DNA from: Bryopsis sp. KO-2023
Taxonomy: Eukaryota; Chlorophyta; Ulvophyceae; Bryopsidales; Bryopsidaceae
Direction: 5' to 3'
Length of the DNA stretch: 64,000 nucleotides
Assembly: GCA_030272585.1 (NCBI GenBank)
Contig: BSYQ01000003.1
Coordinates: forward strand, 7,874,001-7,938,000
The notes below the pieces were generated by a model. It had not been told where the DNA came from, made no database searches, and was given only the letters and a program-made list of their open reading frames with translations. Of the stretch, positions 51,836 to 62,845 are shown one piece after another. The position numbers and the translations under genes are program-made. Position 1 is the first letter of the stretch. Each line of letters starts with the position of its first letter.

Positions 51836-52256
51836 TGATAGTGAAGCTTGTGGGTGACGCAATAGTGGTCGGCTGTGTTGGTTGGATTCGTGATAACTTG
51901 CTGGCTAACGCAAGTATACTTGTGGGGTTTGTTGGTTTAGACAACTCTCTAGCTAGCGCGGTTGTGAACGCTACTAGAGCACTTAGGTTGGGAAGTGATT
52001 GCGTCAGGCAAACACTTAACACACACACACACAAACACACACACAAGCGGGAACACACCAATCCCACGAATCCCGAGTTCTTACAAAGTAACTATGAGTG
52101 TCAAAACAACGAGTGGGCCTCTTAAGTACCCCTAAGTGTAGTACGCTGACGCATGCCCCAAACTCTGGGTCTAATCTGTCTTACTCGTGAACCCACATGC
52201 GTCAGCCACCCTCGGCTCTATCCCAAACTACCTCGTATAGCGCTAAAAGACTAACA
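51836..52256 (-). repeat. D2 3' LTR (421 bp)
   Basis: The minus strand starts TGTTAGTCTTTT at 52256 and ends ACTATCA at 51836. It is preceded by the polypurine tract cggggggggcgta and shares D2-specific bases with the 5' LTR that differ from D1. Confidence 0.93.
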
Positions 52257-52451
52257 TACGCCCCCCCCGCAAAAAGTGGGCGCCCACGCACACCAAAACA
52301 CAAAGAAAAACAAAAACACAAAAACACAAACACAAAACTCACCCACTCCCATACCCACACCCAACTGTCTTGGACCTGTCTCTTGCGCTGACGTCTCTGA
52401 CAGCTGCTGCACGCACACACTTGGTCGACGATAACTCTTTTTCCCTCCTCC

Positions 52452-54266
52452 TTAACGCTGTTCCTGCGCTTGCGCTTGCTGGATAGCACGCTGCTCCTGC
52501 GCATGCGCTTGCTGCACTGCACGATACCGGACACAGGGATCAAATGCGGCAGCCACCCTCTTGGATTTAAGGAATGGCAGATCCCTTGTGATGCCGGACA
52601 CCTTGAGCTGCCGCTTCACACACATGTTGCAGTGTGGCAACTTCTCGTGCTCAGCCGGGAACGGAGGGATTTCTTCGAACGTCGAGCGTGTCAGCTTCAA
52701 CATATGGGCAGGTAGAGAGAATGGGGAGACGGTGGCGATGGACTTGTTGTCCACTTCTGCGACTTTTTGGACCGCTGTGACGATGCGCCCCAGCATCGAG
52801 TATGCCAACCAATGAGCATCACACACGAGGTGATACCCACAAGGAAGGACGGAATACTTCTTCTGCGTCAGCCGCTGAGCACTTGCCTGCATTGGGCTTC
52901 TCCCGCACCAAATGCACATGGGCAACTCGTGAAAGTGCCGGTTGCCGCGGTAATTTTGCAAGGCTCGGTCCCTGGGGTTAGTATATTGGACCTTCGGCCA
53001 TTTCTCTGACGCAGTGATGGGGTTGCAAGCCTCCTCGATATCCTCCCGTGACAGGTTCACTTCGCTAGGTGCAGCATCCACTTTGTCCTGAGCAGCCGCC
53101 CTTAATCTCCTGAGCTTAACCTTTTCTCGGAAAGCCCGAAGTGCTGCTTCTGTTGGAGCTAACTCCAACGGTGGATGGACCGCACGCTGAACCTCTGTCA
53201 CCTGGCTTGGCCCTTCATCATTCCTGATTTCCCCGTCCTCCAGTTCAGAACTAGGACCTTCGAGCCTAGGAGGTGGACTGCCGAAGTCAATTTCTTCGTT
53301 AAAATCCAAGTCCAAAAGCTCCTCCTCTCTCATGTCGAATAAGTCCTCCCCCGGTGCTATTGCGGTAGCCTCATCTCCGGGAGTCTGAACTGTTGGTGCT
53401 GGTTGTGAGGGTGCTGGAGTCTTTAATGCGGCAGCCTTTAACTTGAGTAACAAGTTGGCTCTTGCTGCATCTCCAGGCATACGATCCCTCGGTGGCTCAC
53501 CACCTTCATCGTCACCGTCCTCTCGCCTTCTCTTTCCGTGTGGATCTTCATCCCTACACGGCGAGCTTGGGCGTTTGTTTTTCCCTTTCCCCTTGCCCTT
53601 GCTTGAGCCTCCCGCATCATCGTCCTTGGACGGTTCCAGATCAAGTGTTGCGTTTGACAACAGAACTTGGACTTGGCGATCCAGTTCTTCGCGTACCCGT
53701 GGTGCTGGTACCGCCGGGTTCAAACGCAGCATCTTGTCCGTTGTTTCGCTCTGCACTTGAAGTTTTTCAGAGCCGTCTCTGAGGGACTCTCCCAGCAAAT
53801 CGATCTGCAGCTCTTGTTCTGCCAATTCCTTCTTAAGGTTGTTGGCTGCTGCACTCCACGCGGTTGCTACAGCTCGCTGCAGCGTTTCCTCTACCGCGGT
53901 AAATCGATCCACTATTCCCCCGAGAGCTTGTTTACGGAGGTCATTCTCACGATGGTTAGCCATCATGTGAGATTGGAACCGCTGCTTCTTCAGCTTCATG
54001 GCTTCCAATTTTTCCTCCAAGACCTTAGTCTTGTCCTCCGCTTCTTTCTTTTCCGCCTCCGCCTTATCCTTGGCTTTCTCCGCTGCCTCCTTCGCAGCCT
54101 CAGCTGCTTTCGTCCGGTCACTCAACTCTGAGAGCTGCCGGGTTAAGGCCTCATTGTTCTGCAGCACTTCCTCTGCGGTCGACGTAAAGTGCTGCAGCTC
54201 CTCTTCTTTTTTAGCTACCTCCGCTTCCAATCTCGCAATAATTGCGGCGGGTGTGTCGGCACCCAT
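52452..54266 (-). CDS. D2 third frame: coiled-coil protein with a RING-like Cys/His domain
   Basis: ATG at 54266 (MGADTPAA), uninterrupted here. Order: coiled coil (residues about 10-120), a conserved helical block, basic patch (KGKGKGKNKRP ... GKRRR), acidic region, then C-x2-C-x21-C-x2-H-x2-C-x2-H with a later C-x2-C (about 52620-52920), and Gln/Ala repeats at the end. It lies downstream of pol, where env would be, but has no signal peptide or membrane segment. A RING-like or other cross-brace zinc fold is an inference from spacing only. Confidence 0.82.
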   Translation of the reverse strand: MGADTPAAIIARLEAEVAKKEEELQHFTSTAEEVLQNNEALTRQLSELSDRTKAAEAAKEAAEKAKDKAEAEKKEAEDKTKVLEEKLEAMKLKKQRFQSHMMANHRENDLRKQALGGIVDRFTAVEETLQRAVATAWSAAANNLKKELAEQELQIDLLGESLRDGSEKLQVQSETTDKMLRLNPAVPAPRVREELDRQVQVLLSNATLDLEPSKDDDAGGSSKGKGKGKNKRPSSPCRDEDPHGKRRREDGDDEGGEPPRDRMPGDAARANLLLKLKAAALKTPAPSQPAPTVQTPGDEATAIAPGEDLFDMREEELLDLDFNEEIDFGSPPPRLEGPSSELEDGEIRNDEGPSQVTEVQRAVHPPLELAPTEAALRAFREKVKLRRLRAAAQDKVDAAPSEVNLSREDIEEACNPITASEKWPKVQYTNPRDRALQNYRGNRHFHELPMCIWCGRSPMQASAQRLTQKKYSVLPCGYHLVCDAHWLAYSMLGRIVTAVQKVAEVDNKSIATVSPFSLPAHMLKLTRSTFEEIPPFPAEHEKLPHCNMCVKRQLKVSGITRDLPFLKSKRVAAAFDPCVRYRAVQQAHAQEQRAIQQAQAQEQR

Positions 54267-54716
54267 TATGTTTGTCGGAAAGAAAGATATAAACAACGGT
54301 TTGTGCGTCTTTAGACTCTTTTTCACTCAGGAGCTCGCTCCGTTTACACAAACACTAGGGCAAAATGGTTCGAGGGCTGCGCTTATAAGGCTGGGTGACT
54401 CGTACACTTTCCTCGTTGGGTTATTGGGGTGAGACACCAACGTTTCGCTCGGTTGGAGTCTCGTCAAGACTACCTCAACACGTCACTTGATAGGGGTTTT
54501 CTCGGAACAACCACACTATCTCGAATGTGACATCGTTTGCCCGGTTTCTAAAGTACTACTGAAGCTAAACTTACTGCGCCAGCCAAATAACTTAGGCACC
54601 TAACGCATTAAAGTTAAAGAGTTGGTTTGGAAGTCGACAGAGTTTTTCTAAGGTATCCTTTTTCGCGCCCCCTTGCTATAAGGAGTTCCACCTTAGCCAT
54701 CAAACACTCTGTTTCC
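54267..54716 (-). other. D2 spacer between pol and the third frame
   Basis: It matches 43311-43759 of D1. No gene or domain is seen. Confidence 0.5.
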
Positions 54717-57700
54717 CTATTCTCTTCCTTTCTGCAACTCTTTTCTTTCTTTCTCTTTAAATGCGCGAAGTATATCTGGTGCGTTAACCAGATTAGCTTC
54801 AGGTTCCCAAGTAGCGTCAAGTAGATCGTATCCTTTCCACAGCACTAGGTATTCGCGATTGCGTTTACCTCTAGCCCTTAGGATATTTTCGACCTCATAC
54901 TCTACTTCGCTACCAATCAACTCTCCTTCTGGAGGTTGTATCTGCCTGCTGTTATCACTCGAGGCGTGATAACGCTTGAACTTAGAAACATGAAACACTG
55001 GGTGAATGAGCCATGTTTCCGGAAGTTGAACTCTGTAAGCCACCTTTGATATTTTCTCTACAATTTCAAAGGGACCCACAAATCGACGGCGCAGTTTTGG
55101 ACTCACTTTGTTCAAAGCAGCCAACGGAATAAAACGGCTTTTTATCAGGACTTTATCCCCTTTCTCAAAAGCAATATCTTTCCTCTTCTTGTTTGCACTC
55201 ACACACATTCTGTGTTGTGCTCTCGAGTAATATGCTTTCGCGGTATCTAAGTCCTGTGCCATCCGTGCTACCATAGTCTTAACTGCTTCCACTTGAAATT
55301 GCGTTGCCGTCCCACCAATGTTTGGTGTTTCTGGATGGTACCCATACATCAAGTATGCAGGTGCGAACCCTGTACTCGCATTCACTGCATTGTTTGCTGC
55401 AAACTCTGCTGTAGGTAAATACTCAACCCACTTATGGGGATACCTCTCAGCATATGGCCTTAAGAAATTTTCCAGAGTACGTATGGTAACCTCACTCTGC
55501 CCATCTGTCTGAGGGTGGTAAGCTGTACTCATACGAATCTCTGTACCCAGAGCTTTAAAAAGCGTCTGCCAGAACTTGCTGGTAAAGCGAGGGTCTCTAT
55601 CAGACACAATCACTTTAGGTAGGCCATGGTTGCGGTAAACATGTTCAATAAAAAGTTGGGCGTATCCTGCAGCGGTAATCTCTTTAGTACATGGGGCGAA
55701 ATGCACAAACTTGGTAAGTCTATCGACAAAGACAGCTACAGCACTAAACCCATTGGATGCTGGTAGATCTGTCACCAAGTCAGTGGTAATCTGCTCCCAC
55801 TTCCGCTCAGGTATTGGCAGGGGTTGAAGTAAGCCCATAGGCTTCTGTGTGTCAGCCTTTATTTGTTGGCACACAGGGCATTCGCGCACAAATGCCTTCA
55901 ACTCATTCATCCACCCCTTCCACCAATATCGCCGCGCTAGGATTTCTCCTGTTCGCGCTGGTCCTGTATGGCCTGCTGAAGGTGTCTCATGGCACTCCTT
56001 CATAATCTTATTGCGCTGGCCTTTAGGAACCACCACTTTCTCGACTAATCCTCTCTTTGGGACCGTCCAGAGTATTCCCTCTCTGAGGAAATATCCCTCA
56101 ACTTCCTCGCCACTCTCAAGCTTCCGCAATATCTTCACCAAGGAGTTATCAGCTTGGAGGGCTTGTTTCCACTCGTCTTGGCTTGCTTGATGCACTTGCC
56201 AAGTGGAAATGTTCATCGCAGTTTCCACGGGCTTAGGAACACTGCGGGAGAGAGCATCTGCTAACACATTAGCCTTGCCTTTGATATAGGAGATCTTGGG
56301 GTTGATCGAAGTCAGGTACCCCGCCTCAAGCCATCTTGCTTGGGTTCTAGAAAGGTTCCTCTGCGACAGAATATGCGTCAGAGGTTGGTGGTCAGTGAAC
56401 ACTGTTACTCCACCCGCACAACCTTCTAGATAATGTCTCCACTGCACCATCGCATAACATATTGCACACAACTCTTTGTCGTATGGTGCATAGTTAAGCT
56501 CGGCAGGCTTGAATCTACGTGAGAGGTAAGCTATTGGCTGTAGCCCCTCTCCGTGATCCTGTGTTAACACGGCACCGATGGCCTCATTCGACGCATCAGT
56601 GATCACAGTGTAAGGCAGTGACGCATCTGGAAAAATAAGGACGGGAGCTTGACTTAAACGCTTTTTCAGTTCATTGAATGCGCCACGCTCAACCTGTCCC
56701 CATCTCCAGGGATGGTCTTTTTTCACTAAGTCATGGAGTGGTCCAGCAACATGTGCAAACTGGGGAATGAATTTCCTGTAATATGAAACCATTCCAAGGA
56801 AACTACGTACATCGCTAACACTCTGTAGTTCCTTCCACTCCTTCACTGCCTTCACTTTTTGTTCTTGTGGTTCTAACCCACTTCCGCTAATGCGGTAGCC
56901 AAGATAGTCTACTGTTGCGACAGCCAGTTCACTTTTACTTGCCTTAGCAAAAAGCTGATATTCTGCTAGTCGCGCCAGGACTTTCTCTAAGTGTTCGGCA
57001 TGCTGTTCCATGTTTTCAGAGAAGATGAGTATGTCATCGATAAAGACAACAACAAAATCATCTAAAAACTCTGTGAGTAGGTCTTGCACTAGAGTTTGGA
57101 ATTGCGCTGGGCAATTGGTTAGCCCAAAAGGCGCTACCAAAAACTCAAAGTGACCGTATCTCGTGCGGAACGCTGTTTTATCTGTATCAGATGGCCTTAC
57201 TGGAAATTGCCAGTAGCCTGATCGCAGATCTAACTTTGAGAACACTTTGGCTTTGAACACTCTATCCATCAATTCTTCTGGCAGGGGTAAAGGATATCGG
57301 TTTTTCACCGTCACCTTATTGATCCACCTGTAATCCACACACATCCTTAAGCCTCCATCCTTTTTCGGTACAAATAGGATTGGCGCGCCCCAAGGGGACT
57401 CGGATGGTTTGATTTTCTTCTGTTCCAGAAGATAGTCCACTTGTGCTTTCACTTCATCCAGCTCTGCTGGTGAAAGCTTGTATATTGGACGATGGATAGG
57501 TGTTGGATCCTCCAGGTCTATCTTAAACTCATGACCTTTTCTCTTCGGAGGGATCCCTGGGGGTAAATCACGAGGGAACACACCACGGTGTGTTTCTACC
57601 ACCTTTTTAATTTCGGCAGGGGTGTCTGAACGAATAAGTTTGCCAATCTCATCCTCAGTGTTGAATGGCTGTGTTCGCTCTATTGCGTCAGGCAATTCAT

Positions 57701-58457
57701 GTTGGCCTAAAGCTTTCTCTTCAGACTCTTGCACTACAACCATGAATGCTGTCTCTGTTTTGAGATGACGCATCATTCTCTTAGCTGAACACTCAGTCAC
57801 TGGCACTTCTTGCAGTATCGACTGTACTTTTCGTTCAGGTTCAATACTCTCTTGGGTTGGATGACGCAACGGGAGATGAAACACTTGGCTGTTTTTGCAA
57901 ACTGAAATCTCATTCTGCTGAAAGTCTATGCGGGGATTTTCTTTCTGCAACCAGGGCATGCCCAATATTAGGTCATAACCAAGGTCTGGAAACAGATCCG
58001 CTTTCATTTTGCACTTCAGCCCTCCTATCTTTACTCGGAGGTTGTTACAGCTGCCAGCCAGTTCTTTAATATCTCCGTTTGCCAACATTGCTCTCTTTGA
58101 GCTTGGTGTAATCGACAACCCGAGATCACGCGCTACCTTATCATTGATATAGTTTGCGGTACTTCCACAATCAATGAATGCATAAAGGTCCGTGGTCTTG
58201 ATCCGTGCTTTTACTTCGTACCCTCTCACAGGCACTTCTTGAATTTTTAACAGAGGGCATGTGTCACCCTTGGTTGACGAAGTTGATCGAACTTCTGACA
58301 CATTAACTCGCTCTGTGGTAGACCGCTGGGTTGTTTCTGACCCACTATCGTCTACGTCTGCAGGCAGGGACTCCTGTAGACTACTCTGCGACTCCAATGA
58401 GCCCACAGATTCACTAACAGAGGGAAGAGATGTAGATGACGCATGAGGCGCGTCCAT
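54717..58457 (-). CDS. pol: D2 pol: protease, reverse transcriptase, RNase H, integrase, chromodomain (1246 aa)
   Basis: It is the intact form of D1 pol, with ATG at 58457 (MDAPHASS). Protease FIDCGSTANYI near residue 93; reverse transcriptase with FIDD near 472; RNase H; integrase with HHCC, then DLVTDLP, SDRDPRF and QSEVTIR; chromodomain over the last ~75 residues. Gag is a separate frame 254 bases upstream, so pol needs its own start or a bypass. The chromodomain suggests integration into modified chromatin, as known for chromoviruses. Confidence 0.95.
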   Translation of the reverse strand: MDAPHASSTSLPSVSESVGSLESQSSLQESLPADVDDSGSETTQRSTTERVNVSEVRSTSSTKGDTCPLLKIQEVPVRGYEVKARIKTTDLYAFIDCGSTANYINDKVARDLGLSITPSSKRAMLANGDIKELAGSCNNLRVKIGGLKCKMKADLFPDLGYDLILGMPWLQKENPRIDFQQNEISVCKNSQVFHLPLRHPTQESIEPERKVQSILQEVPVTECSAKRMMRHLKTETAFMVVVQESEEKALGQHELPDAIERTQPFNTEDEIGKLIRSDTPAEIKKVVETHRGVFPRDLPPGIPPKRKGHEFKIDLEDPTPIHRPIYKLSPAELDEVKAQVDYLLEQKKIKPSESPWGAPILFVPKKDGGLRMCVDYRWINKVTVKNRYPLPLPEELMDRVFKAKVFSKLDLRSGYWQFPVRPSDTDKTAFRTRYGHFEFLVAPFGLTNCPAQFQTLVQDLLTEFLDDFVVVFIDDILIFSENMEQHAEHLEKVLARLAEYQLFAKASKSELAVATVDYLGYRISGSGLEPQEQKVKAVKEWKELQSVSDVRSFLGMVSYYRKFIPQFAHVAGPLHDLVKKDHPWRWGQVERGAFNELKKRLSQAPVLIFPDASLPYTVITDASNEAIGAVLTQDHGEGLQPIAYLSRRFKPAELNYAPYDKELCAICYAMVQWRHYLEGCAGGVTVFTDHQPLTHILSQRNLSRTQARWLEAGYLTSINPKISYIKGKANVLADALSRSVPKPVETAMNISTWQVHQASQDEWKQALQADNSLVKILRKLESGEEVEGYFLREGILWTVPKRGLVEKVVVPKGQRNKIMKECHETPSAGHTGPARTGEILARRYWWKGWMNELKAFVRECPVCQQIKADTQKPMGLLQPLPIPERKWEQITTDLVTDLPASNGFSAVAVFVDRLTKFVHFAPCTKEITAAGYAQLFIEHVYRNHGLPKVIVSDRDPRFTSKFWQTLFKALGTEIRMSTAYHPQTDGQSEVTIRTLENFLRPYAERYPHKWVEYLPTAEFAANNAVNASTGFAPAYLMYGYHPETPNIGGTATQFQVEAVKTMVARMAQDLDTAKAYYSRAQHRMCVSANKKRKDIAFEKGDKVLIKSRFIPLAALNKVSPKLRRRFVGPFEIVEKISKVAYRVQLPETWLIHPVFHVSKFKRYHASSDNSRQIQPPEGELIGSEVEYEVENILRARGKRNREYLVLWKGYDLLDATWEPEANLVNAPDILRAFKEKERKELQKGRE

Positions 58458-58711
58458 CTCATCCGGTGTGCTTTCCTTCTGTTCATTTTTCCAATCGCAG
58501 TTGTCATGTGCCGATTGGGTAGATGTGGAGAGTGTCTCTGTTCTCTCTTCACGCGGTGTACTAGTCCGCTCCTCAGGTTTTCCGCTGTGAGTACGAACCT
58601 TTTTCGAGGCATCTACTTTTGATCTTAGCTTCCTACGCCGCCTACGAACTCTGTTTCGCTTACGACGTTTGCGTCGGCCAGGCTCAGACGAAGCAGTTTC
58701 CTGCCTGGCGG
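58458..58711 (-). other. D2 gag-pol spacer
   Basis: It corresponds to 38843-39096 in D1. No domain is seen. Confidence 0.5.
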
Positions 58712-61363
58712 TCAGTTTAACATTTGTTTTACATTAGGGAGGTTTTTCACCTCCTCCAATCTAGGACATTGCCTCACAGGGTGACCCTTCTTTCCACAAA
58801 GATAACAATTATATCCCCCTCCCCCCTGGGGGTTCTGTCTTCCCTGATTGGCTTGTCCTCTTCCACGGTTACCACCACCGCGTCCACGTCCACCACCACC
58901 ACGTCCTCCTCCTCGTCCTTGTTGCTGTTGCTGCTGCTGTTGCACTCCTGCGGCAGCTTGTGGTGGTGCTTGGGCTGGTGGTGTAGGGTTCTGCTGCTGC
59001 TGACCCTGATTCTGGCCTTTCTTCTTTCTTCCACCACGCCAGACTCCTTTCTTTTTCTGATTGGTTTGCCCTCCTTGGCCTTGTGTTCCAACTCCAAGGG
59101 CTTCCAATCGTTCGGCGGATATGATGGCAGCCTCGACATCTCGAGGTACCGTTGCAGCGACCAGCTTCTGAACTTCACTCTTGAGTCCATCAACGAAGAG
59201 TAAATATTGGTGATCCTCTTCGAGGTCTGGAATCCTCAAGACCAAACGCTGAAACTCTTTTACAAACTGTTTCACTGTTCCAGTCTGCTTGAGTTTGTGG
59301 AGGTCACGCCACGCTTCATCTCGATCACTAGAGAATTCGAAAGCTGTAGCTAAGCCATCCATGAAGTCCATCCAGTCACGGAAGGGTGGTCTTTCACCTC
59401 GGTGAATTTTCAACTCTTGCATCGTTAACCAATCCGAGGCAGCCCCATAAAGGTTAGTGGCCATAATCGATTGCCACTGTGCTTCATGCACTCCGCAGGT
59501 TCTCAAGTACCGCGTCATGAGCACTTGCCATTTACGGGCTTTTGGTTCTCCACTTCCGTTAAATGCGCGAGGCATTTGCAACTTGACGGTGCTAGGCAAC
59601 CACTGTCCTTGCCTAGGAGGTCCTGGGCCTGCTGGTCCAGCGCCACCTCCACCTCCACCTCCACCAGGAGGTCCACCGGGAGGTCCACCGCCTCCACCAT
59701 CTCCACCGCCGCCACCACCTCCACCGCCATCAGGCGCACCTGGAATGCGGGAAGGTGGGCGGTTTCGTCTGTCGCGGTAATCATCACCGCCATCATCATC
59801 TGGGTCGTCATCACCAGGGTCTCCAAAGTTACCTCGCATGCGAGGAACTCGACTGGGTCCACCAGTAGACTCATATGAACCAAGTGCAGCAAAGGGATTA
59901 TTTTCTACCCTTGCTCCCAAAGCACTTAACCCAAGTCCCAATCTTCCAGTACGTGTGGGGATCTGCATGGGTTCTTTTCCTTTCTCTTCTCTGACCTGTG
60001 CCTTAGCACGCTCAAGGTCAATTTGATATAACACTTCTGCTGAGGAGAGAACTCTTGGGTTAGTTCGTGTGGGTCTACGTGATCCATCGGCAGAGTCGGG
60101 TTCTGAGATGCGTACTCCAGGCTGAGCTCTTGTACTTGGAGGTATCAACTGAGGGAATGTGAAATCAGCGTCTGGTGCGCTGTCCACTGCAGTGCATGGT
60201 GGTGCTTCTGCGGCAACAATTTCACCCTCCTCGGCCTGTACTGCTGGAGGAGCCGGTATTGTTGAGGTTCCTGCCCCAACCATTCCTACCGCGAAGCTCT
60301 GGTCTAGTGGCGGCCATGATGCAGCCAACTGCTTTACTGATTTCTTCGGCAGCGGCATCCCAAAGGCTGAGTCCTCAGGCTCAGGAGAAGTTGATTCTTC
60401 TCGCTCTGGTGATACTGCTCGAGCATCACTTCCACTTTGGGCACTCTGACTTCCGCCACTCACATCCTCCATGCTTTGTTCCAGGCCAGATAATCTTAAG
60501 GCAACCACATCAGCTGCATCTTGCTGCTGATCCCAGGTCTTGGATGCCTTTTTCTCCAAGGCAATCAAATCTTTTTGAATTGCTACTCTTGAGCTCTGCA
60601 AACGCTTCACCTCAGCACCTTGTTTATGCAAGGACTCCCGAAACAATTCTAGAGTCCGTTCGACTTTTTCGTTGGAATCCGCAACAGTTCCTAATAAGCC
60701 TTCAATTCTCCGCCCTTGAACAAGGGATAACTCGGAGAGTTGTTTTAACTGAAGTGCTGATGCTTCAGCCGTTTCTTTTAGGTCAGCAAAACGAGAGTCC
60801 GCTAGAATGTCTGCGGCATCCATTCTCCTCGTTATTGCATCCACAGAAGCTCTGATCTCGGCTCTTTCTTTTCTATGATCGATATCTTGGCGTAATAGCC
60901 TCTGCTCGTATCGACTATGTTGAGCCGCTACTGAATCCAGCTTCTCCTGTTGCGACACCACCGCATGCTGTGTGGCCTCAACCTGTTGCGCATGCTGGTG
61001 CTGTGTTTCCAGCGCCTGCCCGATCACCTCTGATGCGCCAGCCAGTTGGTTCGACACAGAGGCCTCAGTATGGGCTAGCCTCTGCCCCAGTGTCTGGTCA
61101 ACTTGCTGCAGGTGACCCCTTAGCCCGTGGGCTAAATCGTCCACACGGTCATGGACCGCATCCACATCCTCTCTTAAGGCTTCCGCATCAGCTCCCATGT
61201 CTATGTCGACAGCTGCTTGCTGGACATTGTGGATGTTCTGGACGTTTATTTGTTGGTACACCACATTGGGTGCGTCAGGCAATTCCTCATCGAACTCAGG
61301 TTCAATCCCTGGCTCTTCAACTTGAGGCTCGCGCACTGCCAATGCGTGTTCACGGTCAGCCAT
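58712..61363 (-). CDS. gag: D2 gag (883 aa)
   Basis: ATG at 61363 in accATGg context. It has a long coiled-coil N-terminal half, an acidic Ser/Pro middle, a Gly-rich run (about 59640-59730), a Retrotrans_gag-like domain, a Gln/Gly/Arg-rich RNA-binding-type stretch, and one CCHC knuckle (CYLCGKKGHPVRQC). At 883 residues it is long for a gypsy gag. It shows the empty site of D1's first hAT insertion. Confidence 0.93.
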   Translation of the reverse strand: MADREHALAVREPQVEEPGIEPEFDEELPDAPNVVYQQINVQNIHNVQQAAVDIDMGADAEALREDVDAVHDRVDDLAHGLRGHLQQVDQTLGQRLAHTEASVSNQLAGASEVIGQALETQHQHAQQVEATQHAVVSQQEKLDSVAAQHSRYEQRLLRQDIDHRKERAEIRASVDAITRRMDAADILADSRFADLKETAEASALQLKQLSELSLVQGRRIEGLLGTVADSNEKVERTLELFRESLHKQGAEVKRLQSSRVAIQKDLIALEKKASKTWDQQQDAADVVALRLSGLEQSMEDVSGGSQSAQSGSDARAVSPEREESTSPEPEDSAFGMPLPKKSVKQLAASWPPLDQSFAVGMVGAGTSTIPAPPAVQAEEGEIVAAEAPPCTAVDSAPDADFTFPQLIPPSTRAQPGVRISEPDSADGSRRPTRTNPRVLSSAEVLYQIDLERAKAQVREEKGKEPMQIPTRTGRLGLGLSALGARVENNPFAALGSYESTGGPSRVPRMRGNFGDPGDDDPDDDGGDDYRDRRNRPPSRIPGAPDGGGGGGGGGDGGGGGPPGGPPGGGGGGGGAGPAGPGPPRQGQWLPSTVKLQMPRAFNGSGEPKARKWQVLMTRYLRTCGVHEAQWQSIMATNLYGAASDWLTMQELKIHRGERPPFRDWMDFMDGLATAFEFSSDRDEAWRDLHKLKQTGTVKQFVKEFQRLVLRIPDLEEDHQYLLFVDGLKSEVQKLVAATVPRDVEAAIISAERLEALGVGTQGQGGQTNQKKKGVWRGGRKKKGQNQGQQQQNPTPPAQAPPQAAAGVQQQQQQQQGRGGGRGGGGRGRGGGNRGRGQANQGRQNPQGGGGYNCYLCGKKGHPVRQCPRLEEVKNLPNVKQMLN

Positions 61364-61494
61364 GGTCTCTCAGCCACTATTTGGGAGTACTCAACAACCA
61401 CGGTTGGAGTTTCTCTATACCAAACAAACAAACAAAAACGTTTGTTGCGCCACGTTCACAAGTTTCGATCTCAAGAACTTAAAGTTCTTGCCTC

Positions 61495-61506
61495 GCTCCG
61501 AAACCA
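61495..61506 (-). other. D2 primer-binding site
   Basis: The minus strand reads TGGTTTCGGAGC, two bases after the 5' LTR, as in D1. Confidence 0.7.
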
Positions 61507-61508
61507 AT

Positions 61509-61929
61509 TGATAGTGAAGCTTGTGGGTGACGCAATAGTGGTCGGCTGTGTTGGTTGGATTCGTGATAACTTGCTGGCTAACGCAAGTATACTTGTGGGG
61601 TTTGTTGGTTTAGACAACTCTCTAGCTAGCGCGGTTGTGAACGCTACTAGAGCACTTAGGTTGGGAAGTGATTGCGTCAGGCAAACACTTAACACACACA
61701 CACACAAACACACACACAAGCGGGAACACACCAATCCCACGAATCCCGAGTTCTTACAAAGTAACTATGAGTGTCAAAACAACGAGTGGGCCTCTTAAGT
61801 ACCCCTAAGTGTAGTACGCTGACGCATGCCCCAAACTCTGGGTCTAATCTGTCTTACTCGTGAACCCACATGCGTCAGCCACCCTCGGCTCTATCCCAAA
61901 CTACCTCGTATAGCGCTAAAAGACTAACA
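61509..61929 (-). repeat. D2 5' LTR (421 bp)
   Basis: It starts TGTTAGTC at 61929 and ends ACTATCA at 61509. It pairs with 51836-52256. Confidence 0.93.
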
Positions 61930-61934
61930 GTGGC

Positions 61935-62834
61935 AGGGGCATTGGAAAGACCAAAGGGCATTACCGTGAATTCATATAACCCTTCCTGCGTCACAAACGC
62001 TGTTTTCTCTGCTGAATCCGCATCCATTCGAACCTGCCAGTACCCTGACCTCAAATCTAATGCGGTAAAGTATTTGGATCCCGCAAACTGATTGAGGGCG
62101 TCGTCAATGCGCGGTAATGGGAAACTATCACGAACCGTTATTTTGTTTATTTGCCGATAATCAACACAAAACCGAATTGATCCATCTGGTTTGGGTACCA
62201 AAACGATTGGAGCCGCCCACGCTGACTTTGAAGGTCTGATCACACCATTTTCCAACATTCGAACTACTTCTGCCTTTACTACTGCATTTTCTTTTGGACT
62301 CAAACGATAGGGATTTTGGCGAATCGGTTTGTTATCCCCCGTATTTATTTCATGATAACAAACATTCGTCTGCCCCACATCTTTAGCCTCCCACGCACAA
62401 GCGTCGGGGAATTCTTCCAACAAATCGAGTAACTCTTTTCTTTTCTTTTTCCCCAAACTCGACGAAATTTTGAGATTGTCCAACAACTCCCGATATCCTT
62501 TCCCTTTTTCTTTTTCTTTTCCTTTTACTTTTTCTTTTCCGTTGTTTTTCCCTTGCTCAAATACTATTGCATCATCCCAAAACTCTTCATCGTCTGGAAC
62601 CCGAACATCTTTCCACGAAAGTCCTTTTTGTTTCATTTTTCTCTCTATCTCTTGCATATTATACACCGAATCACAATACCTCTGGCATTGTTGATCCCAT
62701 GTATTTTCCCATTGTTTATTCCGTTCTTTTTCTTTTTCCCGATTCAACTTTTGTACCTGGCTTTGTATCTTTTTAAACCACGTCCGGGTTTCCTTTTTCT
62801 GACCTTCTCGTTTTTCCCGTAGTTTATTTGACAC
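61935..62834 (-). pseudogene. pol: Element F reverse transcriptase, 5' part (cut by D2)
   Basis: A Lys/Arg/Gln-rich N-terminus is followed by gypsy reverse transcriptase motifs: VDYRQINK, LDLRSGYWQ, PFGLSNAPAT. D2 is inserted right after NAPAT. The frame begins 11 bases after the gag-protease stop. The first codon given is GTG (VSNKL), since no ATG precedes the conserved part closely; frameshift expression is possible. It is homologous to A/B pol. Confidence 0.9.
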
Positions 62835-62845
62835 GGAAGGTCTTT

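Larger units (their letters stand above)
51836..61929 (-). mobile_element. Element D2: chromovirus-type Ty3/gypsy retrotransposon, apparently intact (10,094 bp)
   Basis: Same family as D1, opposite strand. The target duplication is gtggc (51831-51835 and 61930-61934), inside F's reverse transcriptase. All three frames are open: gag 883 aa, pol 1246 aa, third frame about 600 aa. It lacks the two hAT elements and the 14-bp insertion of D1 and serves as their empty-site control. It could be active. Confidence 0.96.
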
